Part shown: one piece after another, positions 1 through 4,840 of the stretch
How the letters are laid out: every line of letters starts with the position of its first letter
How positions within the stretch are numbered: position 1 is the stretch's first letter
DNA from: Chloroflexota bacterium
GTDB lineage: Bacteria > Chloroflexota > Anaerolineae > Anaerolineales > DRKV01
Assembly (NCBI GenBank): GCA_011051635.1
Contig: DRKV01000413.1
Span: 1 to 8,221 of the forward strand
Length of the DNA stretch: 8,221 nucleotides
Direction of reading: 5' to 3'
Made by a program: the position numbers and the translations under genes
The notes under the pieces: model-generated
What the model saw: the letters and a program-made list of their open reading frames with translations, nothing else
The model's database searches: none
What the model was told of the DNA's origin: nothing

Positions 1-33
1 CCACTTTCCCACTTGCAAACTTTCTCACTTCCC
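1..33. repeat. Short pyrimidine-rich direct repeat at left edge
   Basis: Two 12-bp units, ACTTTCCCACTT at 3-14 and ACTTTCTCACTT at 19-30, match at 11 of 12 positions with a 16-bp period. The strand is strongly pyrimidine-biased and stays so through the first codons of the next gene, to about position 56. The window begins inside this tract, so a longer array to the left cannot be excluded. No ribosome-binding sequence is visible in it. It could be the end of an intergenic repeat or simply a biased leader. Confidence 0.45.
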
Positions 34-978
34 ATGCCCTCTCCTACCCTCTCCATCATCGCCCCTATCTACAACGAATACGAAAACCTGCCCGAACTCT
101 ACCGGCGCGTCAAAGAAGTCATGGAGAACGCCGGGGAGACCTGGGAACTCGTGCTCGTGGACGACGGCTCCACGGATGGCTCTACGGAGCGCATTCGTGA
201 ACTGGCGCGGCAGGATAAGCGCGTCCGTCCGGTGATTTTCGCCCGCAATTTCGGCCATCAGTTGGCCGTCACCGCCGGGCTGGATTACAGCCGCGGCGAT
301 GCGGTTGTCATCATCGACGCCGATTTGCAAGACCCTCCCGAACTCATCCCGGAGATGCTTGCCAAGTGGCGGGAGGGCTACGAGGTGGTCTATGCGGTGC
401 GCGAGGCCAGGGAAGGCGAAACCTGGTTCAAGAAAGTCACCGCGGCGGCCTTCTACCGCCTCATCAACCGCATCACCAGCGTGAACATCCCGGTGGATAC
501 CGGCGATTTCCGCCTGCTGGACCGCAAAGTGGTGAACGTGCTCAACCGGATGCGCGAACGCCATCGCTTTCTGCGCGGCATGTCCGTATGGGTGGGCTTT
601 CGGCAAACGGGCGTGACCTACAAACGCGCGCCCCGCTTTGCCGGCGAGACCAAGTACCCTTTGCGGAAGATGCTCAAATTTGCCAGCGACGCCATCACCG
701 GCTTCTCGTATCTTCCGCTGCAACTGGCGACTTACCTGGGCTTCGTCTCGGCGGGATTGAGCATCATCGCCATCCCGATAGTGGTTGCCCTGCGGATGAC
801 CGGTTCGCAGGCCTTCCACGGGCAGGCTACCACTCTCATAGCCGTCCTCTTCCTGGGCGGAGTCCAACTCATCTCTCTCGGCATCCTGGGAGAGTACGTC
901 GGGCGGCTTTACGATGAAGCCAAAGGCCGCCCTCTCTACATCGTGCGGGAGACCCCCGACGATTTCGACGAAGCGTAA
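34..978 (+). CDS. GT2 family membrane-anchored glycosyltransferase (GtrB/ArnC/DPM1-like)
   Basis: This 314-residue protein probably moves a sugar from a nucleotide donor to a polyprenyl-phosphate carrier at the inner face of the cytoplasmic membrane. Residues 5-15 form the first Rossmann strand (SIIAPIYNE), DDGS is at 43-46 and the metal-binding D-A-D is at 95-97 within IDADLQDPPE. A TGDFRLLDR segment lies at 156-164, and the basic amphipathic stretch RFAGETKYPLRKMLKFA at 201-217 is typical of this subfamily. Two hydrophobic helices follow (about 228-254 and 264-288), then the C-terminal GEYVGRLY signature at 286-293. The length is normal for the family. ATG 34 is chosen because the catalytic domain begins right after it. 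The frame is open to the window edge and a TTG lies at 13, so the start is not certain; no Shine-Dalgarno sequence is visible. The donor sugar and final product (cell-wall polymer, lipid modification or protein glycosylation) cannot be read from the sequence. Confidence 0.9.
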   Translation: MPSPTLSIIAPIYNEYENLPELYRRVKEVMENAGETWELVLVDDGSTDGSTERIRELARQDKRVRPVIFARNFGHQLAVTAGLDYSRGDAVVIIDADLQDPPELIPEMLAKWREGYEVVYAVREAREGETWFKKVTAAAFYRLINRITSVNIPVDTGDFRLLDRKVVNVLNRMRERHRFLRGMSVWVGFRQTGVTYKRAPRFAGETKYPLRKMLKFASDAITGFSYLPLQLATYLGFVSAGLSIIAIPIVVALRMTGSQAFHGQATTLIAVLFLGGVQLISLGILGEYVGRLYDEAKGRPLYIVRETPDDFDEA

Positions 979-1019
979 TTTCTGCCGAGTGGCAGTGTTG
1001 CGAATACATTTTCTTTCAC

Positions 1020-1026
1020 AAAGGAG
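1020..1026 (+). promoter_or_regulatory. Shine-Dalgarno AAAGGAG with awkward spacing
   Basis: AAAGGAG is the only good ribosome-binding sequence before the PLP enzyme. It lies 3 nt before a TTG (1030) and 15 nt before an ATG (1042), both in frame. Neither spacing is ideal. The 63-bp gap after the glycosyltransferase shows no convincing promoter. The only -10-like hexamer is TACATT at 1005-1010, with no -35. Confidence 0.5.
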
Positions 1027-1041
1027 CATTTGCTAACCATC

Positions 1042-2502
1042 ATGATTGACCTGACTATTTACGAAGACCGCTTGCAGCGTGCTGTCAAGCGCGCCAAGGA
1101 GCGCAACATCATCATCCCCACCTTTGCGCAGATGAAAGACCCTTCCCTGATTCCCGACAGCATCAAGGAAGAACTGAAGGACATCGGTCTGTGGGATATT
1201 CACCCCCGCAACCTGTTCCGCATTACCTGGAAGAACGAACCTGTGGCCAGGGGCGGCGGTTTCAATGGCGTCAACTACGTGGAACTTCCTCCTGAACTGA
1301 CCGGCGTTCCGGCGCGGGTCATCGCTCTGGTGGGCAAGTGGTTCCCCACCGGGGCGCACAAAGTCGGCGCTACCTTCGGCTGCCTGGTTCCCCGCCTGGT
1401 GACCGGTCAGTTCGACCCCACCTTCCACAAAGCGGTGTGGCCTTCCACGGGCAACTACTGCCGCGGCGGGGCCTACGATGCCACCCTCCTGGCCTGCGAA
1501 TCGATTGCCATCCTGCCCGAAGGGATGAGCCGGGAGCGCTTTGACTGGCTGGCGACTGTGGCGGGTGAGGTGATTGCCACCCCCGGCACGGAGAGCAACG
1601 TCAAGGAAATCTTCGACAAGGTGTGGGAACTGCGCAAGACCCGCGACAACATCTTCGTCTTCAATCAGTTCGAGGAATTCGGCAACTACCTGTGGCACTA
1701 CGAAGTCACCGGTCACGCCATGGAAGAAGTCCTCGAAAAAGAAATGGGCCCCAACGACGAGTACCGCGGCGTAGTGCTCACCACCGGCTCCGCGGGGACG
1801 ATTGGCTGCGGCGACTACATGAAGCAGCGCTTCCCCACCAGCAAGGTCGCCGCCGGTGAAGCCCTTCAGTGCCCCACGCTGATTGAGAACGGCTTCGGCG
1901 CTCACCGCATCGAGGGCATCGGCGACAAACACGTGCCCTGGATTCACAATGTCAAGAACACGGACATGGTCATCGCCATTGACGATAACGCCGTTGTCAG
2001 TCTGGCGCGTCTCTTCAACGAGCCTGCCGGCCGGGCCTATCTGGTGGAGAAGGGTGTTCCGCAAGAACTGGTGGACAGCCTCGACCTGCTGGGCTTCTCC
2101 AGCATCGCCAACACCCTCATGGCTATCAAATTCGCCAAATACTACGAACTGGGCGAGAACGACATCGTCCTGACCGTGTGGACGGATTCGATGGAACTGT
2201 ACCAGTCCCGCCTGAAAGAGATGCACGAGGAAGTGGGGCAGTACACCGAACGCGATGCTGCGGCGCACTTTGCGCAGTACCTCCACGGGGCGACCACCGA
2301 CCACATGCAGGAACTGACCTACGTTGACCGCCGCCGCGTCCACAACCTGAAATACTTCACCTGGGTGGAGCAGCAGGGCAAGACCTACGAGGAAATTCAG
2401 CAGCAGTGGTACGACCGCAGTTACTGGCTTTCCTTCCAGCAGCAGGTGGATGAGATTGACGAACTGATTACCGAGTTCAACGAGCGGGTTGCCAAAGCCT
2501 GA
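1042..2502 (+). CDS. PLP-dependent fold-type II enzyme, long cysteine synthase/TrpB-like form
   Basis: This 486-residue cytoplasmic enzyme should carry out beta-replacement, beta-elimination or related chemistry on an amino acid; its substrate is unknown. The PLP Schiff-base lysine is K107 in FPTGAHKVGATFG, where TGAHK matches the tryptophan synthase beta motif. S135-TGN-138 (STGNYCRGG) matches the substrate loop of O-acetylserine sulfhydrylase. T247-TGSAGTIG-255 is the glycine/serine-rich loop expected to hold the PLP phosphate. The protein is well over 100 residues longer than classical cysteine synthases. Its C-terminal part (about 390-486) is rich in Gln, Tyr and acidic residues and has no motif I recognise. 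ATG 1042 is preferred, giving an N-terminus MIDLTIYEDRL; TTG 1030 would add four residues. The gene follows the glycosyltransferase by 63 bp and ends at its own terminator. Many databases would call it 'cysteine synthase family' or 'PLP-dependent enzyme'; real cysteine synthase activity is unproven. Confidence 0.9.
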   Translation: MIDLTIYEDRLQRAVKRAKERNIIIPTFAQMKDPSLIPDSIKEELKDIGLWDIHPRNLFRITWKNEPVARGGGFNGVNYVELPPELTGVPARVIALVGKWFPTGAHKVGATFGCLVPRLVTGQFDPTFHKAVWPSTGNYCRGGAYDATLLACESIAILPEGMSRERFDWLATVAGEVIATPGTESNVKEIFDKVWELRKTRDNIFVFNQFEEFGNYLWHYEVTGHAMEEVLEKEMGPNDEYRGVVLTTGSAGTIGCGDYMKQRFPTSKVAAGEALQCPTLIENGFGAHRIEGIGDKHVPWIHNVKNTDMVIAIDDNAVVSLARLFNEPAGRAYLVEKGVPQELVDSLDLLGFSSIANTLMAIKFAKYYELGENDIVLTVWTDSMELYQSRLKEMHEEVGQYTERDAAAHFAQYLHGATTDHMQELTYVDRRRVHNLKYFTWVEQQGKTYEEIQQQWYDRSYWLSFQQQVDEIDELITEFNERVAKA

Positions 2503-2524
2503 GATTTCCTCCTCTTGAACGCGC

Positions 2525-2566
2525 AACCGCCCCGATGGGTAACTCCTGTCGGGGCGGTTTGTTTTT
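2525..2566 (+). terminator. Rho-independent terminator of the PLP-enzyme gene
   Basis: A perfect 11-bp GC-rich stem pairs AACCGCCCCGA (2525-2535) with TCGGGGCGGTT (2549-2559) around a 13-nt loop. It is followed by TGTTTTT at 2560-2566. It starts 22 bp after the stop codon. Read on the minus strand the hairpin has no trailing T-run, so it is probably not an efficient terminator for the convergent nucleoside phosphorylase gene, although the stem could still protect that transcript's 3' end. Confidence 0.85.
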
Positions 2567-2581
2567 GGCTTGGGGGGATTT

Positions 2582-3886
2582 TCAGGCAACTACCCCATAG
2601 AAGAGGGGCAGCGGCTCCACGGGGGCCTCTTGCCAGACGATGGCCTCATCCAGGCGGGAGAGCGCCTCTTGCAGGGAGGCCTCATCGTCGGCGTGGATGC
2701 TCATCACGGGTTCGCCGGCCTTGAGGAAATCGCCGACCTTGTGGTGGACGACGATTCCCACGGCGTGGTTGACGGGGTCCCCTTTGCGGGTGCGCCCGGC
2801 CCCCAAGATAACGGCGGCCTCCCCTACCTTGCGGGCGTGAATCTCGGCCAGGTAGCCATCCTGCGGGGCGGGGAGCGCCTTCACGATGCGGGCGGCGGGC
2901 AGTTTGTCGGGGTCATCCACGTAAGAAACATCTCCGCCCTGCGCTATTACCAATTTGCGGAAGGCCTCCCAGGCGCGGCCATCCGCAATCGCGGCCTCCG
3001 CCAGGGCGCGGCCTTCTTCTTCGTCGGCGGCCTTCCCTCCCAGGTGGAGCATGTGCGCCGCCACGACCAGACAATGCTCGCGAAAGTCGGCGGGACCGCC
3101 GCCCTGAAGCGTCTCGATGGCCTCCCGAACTTCCAGGGCGTTCCCGACGGCGTGTCCCAGGGGCTGGTTCATGTCGGAGAGGAGGGCGACCGCCTTGCGC
3201 CCGGCCAGGTGGGCAATCTGCACCATCAGGGTTGCCAACTCGCGGGCCTCCTCCAGGGTTTGCATGAAGGCCCCCAGGCCGGTTTTGACATCCAGGACGA
3301 TGCCTTGCGCCCCGGCGGCAATTTTCTTGCTCATAATGGAGGAGGCAATCAGGGGCATGGACTGCACCGTGCCGGTCACGTCCCGCAGGGCATAGAGTTT
3401 GCCGTCCGCGGGAGCCAGGTCGGCGCTTTGACCGGTCAGCACCAGGCCGATTTCCCGCAGTTGGCGCAGGAACTCCCCGGTAGTCAGGTCGGTGCGGTAG
3501 CCGGGGATGGATTCCAGTTTGTCGAGGGTGCCGCCGGTAAAACCCAGCCCGCGCCCGGACATCTTCCCTACCGGCAGGCCGCAAGCCGCCACGACCGGCT
3601 CGACGACCAGGGTGGTTTTATCGCCTACCCCCCCGGTAGAGTGTTTGTCCACGGCGAAAGGGACTACCGCGGATAAATCCAGCGTGTCGCCGGAGGCTGC
3701 CATTGCCAGGGTCAGGTCGGTGGTCTCGCGGGGCGTCATGCCGCGCCATACCACGGCCATCGCCCAGGCCGCGGCCTGATAGTCGGGGATGTCGCCGCGG
3801 GTGTATCCCTGGATGAAAAATTCGATTTCTTCTTTGGTCAGTTCAAGGCCGTCCCGTTTTTTGATGATGATGTCAACCGCGCGCAT
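2582..3886 (-). CDS. Pyrimidine-nucleoside (thymidine) phosphorylase
   Basis: This 434-residue cytoplasmic enzyme reversibly phosphorolyses thymidine, deoxyuridine and perhaps uridine to the free base and (deoxy)ribose-1-phosphate in nucleoside salvage. The order is an N-terminal helical domain (MRAVDIIIKKRDG..., about 1-65), then the phosphate-binding K81-HSTGGVGDK-90. The family signature SGRGLGFTGGTLDKLE lies at 110-125. Substrate-contact residues are R168 (YALRDVTG), S183 and K187 (SSIMSKK), equivalent to E. coli DeoA R171, S186 and K190. The C-terminal domain contains GAGRTRKGDPVNHAVGI and KVGDFLKAGEPV. The length matches the Pdp/DeoA family. Start ATG 3886 is supported by the domain beginning there and by AAAGGAAGG 6 nt upstream; the frame stays open further upstream but that stretch is not protein-like. 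Sequence alone does not separate thymidine-specific DeoA from broad Pdp, so no symbol is given. The gene stands alone, convergent with the PLP-enzyme gene. Confidence 0.95.
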   Translation of the reverse strand: MRAVDIIIKKRDGLELTKEEIEFFIQGYTRGDIPDYQAAAWAMAVVWRGMTPRETTDLTLAMAASGDTLDLSAVVPFAVDKHSTGGVGDKTTLVVEPVVAACGLPVGKMSGRGLGFTGGTLDKLESIPGYRTDLTTGEFLRQLREIGLVLTGQSADLAPADGKLYALRDVTGTVQSMPLIASSIMSKKIAAGAQGIVLDVKTGLGAFMQTLEEARELATLMVQIAHLAGRKAVALLSDMNQPLGHAVGNALEVREAIETLQGGGPADFREHCLVVAAHMLHLGGKAADEEEGRALAEAAIADGRAWEAFRKLVIAQGGDVSYVDDPDKLPAARIVKALPAPQDGYLAEIHARKVGEAAVILGAGRTRKGDPVNHAVGIVVHHKVGDFLKAGEPVMSIHADDEASLQEALSRLDEAIVWQEAPVEPLPLFYGVVA

Positions 3887-3892
3887 GGGGTA

Positions 3893-3901
3893 CCTTCCTT
3901 T
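3893..3901 (-). promoter_or_regulatory. Ribosome-binding site of the nucleoside phosphorylase gene
   Basis: On the minus strand this reads AAAGGAAGG and lies 6 nt before ATG 3886. It decides the start against longer in-frame extensions that reach to about 4036. Confidence 0.8.
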
Positions 3902-3939
3902 GTTGCGATGGGATGAGGGGCAGGTAATGCGATGCCTGT

Positions 3940-3945
3940 ATTGTA
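3940..3945 (-). promoter_or_regulatory. Candidate -10 box for the nucleoside phosphorylase gene
   Basis: The minus strand reads TACAAT, five of six matches to TATAAT. It would place the RNA start near 3933 and leave a leader of about 47 nt. No convincing -35 hexamer lies 16-18 bp upstream, so this is tentative. Confidence 0.4.
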
Positions 3946-4132
3946 CCTCGGATGGGGGGCTGTGCATCTCGTCTGAGTGAGGAAGATGAGGCACGCAAGC
4001 AATGGGAATTCGCCGACCTCGCGGGGGGGCAGCCATCGCGAAGACGGCACGGATGGATGCAGTTGGCAGTTACCCGGTATTTTTCGCGCGTATCCGATGT
4101 GTGGAAATTCCCCGGAAAGTTCTAAAAACCGT

Positions 4133-4138
4133 TATAAT
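4133..4138 (+). promoter_or_regulatory. Consensus -10 box (TATAAT) for the small-protein/HD-GYP unit
   Basis: An exact TATAAT lies 70 bp before the ATG at 4209. The best upstream candidate is the weak TTCCCC at 4108-4113 with a 19-bp spacer, so the -35 is poor. Transcription would start near 4145 and give a leader of about 64 nt. Confidence 0.55.
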
Positions 4139-4169
4139 GACAAAGTACATTGTCGTATGCCGGGGCGGG

Positions 4170-4194
4170 GCTGCGGAGAATTCCGTGGCGTTTT
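4170..4194 (+). promoter_or_regulatory. Leader hairpin with T-run, possible weak attenuator
   Basis: Bases 4170-4177 (GCTGCGGA) pair with 4182-4189 (TCCGTGGC) through eight pairs, two of them G-U. The loop is the tetraloop GAAT, and G then TTTT (4191-4194) follows the stem. It lies between the -10 box and the ribosome-binding site, so it would form in the leader. The T-run is short, so this may be incidental. Confidence 0.3.
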
Positions 4195-4197
4195 ATC

Positions 4198-4202
4198 AGG
4201 AG
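4198..4202 (+). promoter_or_regulatory. Ribosome-binding site deciding the start at 4209
   Basis: AGGAG lies 6 nt before ATG 4209. It supports that start over in-frame upstream codons, which would read through the -10 box and leader hairpin. Confidence 0.8.
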
Positions 4203-4208
4203 CCGTGT

Positions 4209-4760
4209 ATGTCCACCGAAGCGCTTTATGAGGCAGGGCCGGATGATGTGGTTTTCCCCCTGATGGTTTACACACGCAACCAACTGATTTGGGGCGAGAC
4301 GCTCACCAAAAAGACAATCCGATTCTTGACCCTCATGCGTACCCCAATGCGGCCTTCGTACATTGTGTTGTACAAGGCCAAAATCTTGCCGCATGGCGCG
4401 CACGCTCCTCTGGCATTTCCGGTGGTACATATTCCTATCGCTAACGTCCTGGCTGTTCATCCTGCTCCGCCAGAACAGGAGCCGTATGACTACGATGAGG
4501 GGGAGAAGAATCGCAAATTTGAGCCGGTGACCATTCTCGTGGGGGATTTCCGCATGGATGGGAAGGTACGCATCTCCACGCGTACAAATGTGACCCAGAC
4601 GCTGGATGTTGCCAAAGAGCCGTACACAGCCGTGTACGATGTCTCTGTGTCATCGCTTTCCCTTCCCAACCGCAACCCTTTGCGGACCAGAATGGCCGTA
4701 ATACGACACACCGGCGCTGTGCTGGCAGCCTATAGCACAACGATGGAAAAATCACTCTGA
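4209..4760 (+). CDS. Uncharacterised 183-residue protein with two copies of one module
   Basis: I do not recognise this protein with confidence. It has no signal peptide or membrane helix and is probably cytoplasmic. It consists of two similar halves, residues about 17-85 and 106-175, joined by an acidic, proline-rich linker (86-105). Both halves open with Pro, carry Gly exactly 12 residues later (P17/G29 and P106/G118), continue with a Thr/Ser/Lys/Arg stretch and a Leu-rich strand, and contain an (S/V)-Y segment. Each reaches a Leu-Pro (60-61 and 152-153) and ends in a matching (A/G)-x-V-L-A strand (78-82 and 169-173). The alternating hydrophobic pattern suggests small beta-rich domains. The PilZ RxxxR and (D/N)xSxxG motifs are absent. 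Start ATG 4209 is backed by AGGAG 6 nt upstream and a TATAAT box further up. The gene lies 80 bp (or 2 bp, with the alternative start) before the HD-GYP sensor gene and is probably co-transcribed with it. A role in the same signalling unit is inferred from position only. Confidence 0.75.
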   Translation: MSTEALYEAGPDDVVFPLMVYTRNQLIWGETLTKKTIRFLTLMRTPMRPSYIVLYKAKILPHGAHAPLAFPVVHIPIANVLAVHPAPPEQEPYDYDEGEKNRKFEPVTILVGDFRMDGKVRISTRTNVTQTLDVAKEPYTAVYDVSVSSLSLPNRNPLRTRMAVIRHTGAVLAAYSTTMEKSL

Positions 4761-4829
4761 TTGTGCCTCGTCCAATGGCCCTTCCTTCCGCTCATTCGTG
4801 GCATCTTGCCAGCAATCCCCAGGGAAGAC

Positions 4830-4836
4830 GAGGTGG
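4830..4836 (+). promoter_or_regulatory. Ribosome-binding site favouring the GTG start at 4841
   Basis: GAGGTGG ends 4 nt before GTG 4841, with its GAGG core 7 nt away. The alternative GTG at 4763 and ATG at 4775 have no comparable site upstream. Confidence 0.6.
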
Positions 4837-4840
4837 TTCC

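Larger units (their letters stand above)
3887..4208. other. Divergent intergenic region
   Basis: About 320 bp separate the leftward nucleoside phosphorylase gene from the rightward small-protein gene. The two edges hold their ribosome-binding sites and -10-like boxes (3940-3945 minus, 4133-4138 plus), plus a leader hairpin at 4170-4194. The middle, roughly 3990-4100, contains G-runs but no gene, RNA or clear operator that I can recognise. Reading frames through it give translations unlike a conserved protein. Confidence 0.6.

Noticed and set aside
982..995. Small hairpin CTGCC-GAGT-GGCAG after the glycosyltransferase gene
   Set aside because: Only five base pairs and no T-run, so it is not supported as a terminator.
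25..1029. Antisense open frame covering the glycosyltransferase
   Set aside because: A shadow frame: the plus-strand GT2 motifs and membrane helices are convincing and the antisense translation is not protein-like.
1033..2589. Long open frame antisense to the PLP-enzyme gene (over 500 codons)
   Set aside because: It is the mirror of codon bias in a real gene. Its translation shows no recognised domain, while the plus strand has clear PLP motifs.
2570..3676. Plus-strand open frame over the nucleoside phosphorylase gene
   Set aside because: The minus strand carries the thymidine phosphorylase signature and a proper ribosome-binding site; the plus-strand frame has neither.
3965..3988. CATCT/AGATG inverted repeat in the divergent intergenic region
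   Set aside because: Only five base pairs with a 14-nt gap, which is expected by chance; not a convincing operator.
3887..4036. N-terminal extension of the nucleoside phosphorylase beyond ATG 3886
   Set aside because: The family's conserved N-terminus starts at MRAVDIIIKKRDG, with AAAGGAAGG directly upstream.
4002..4208. N-terminal extension of the small-protein gene upstream of ATG 4209
   Set aside because: The extension would translate the -10 box and the leader. ATG 4209 has AGGAG at good spacing and begins the recognisable first module.
4209..4760. PilZ domain (cyclic-di-GMP receptor) as identity of the small protein next to the HD-GYP gene
   Set aside because: The defining RxxxR and (D/N)xSxxG motifs are not present in either half.
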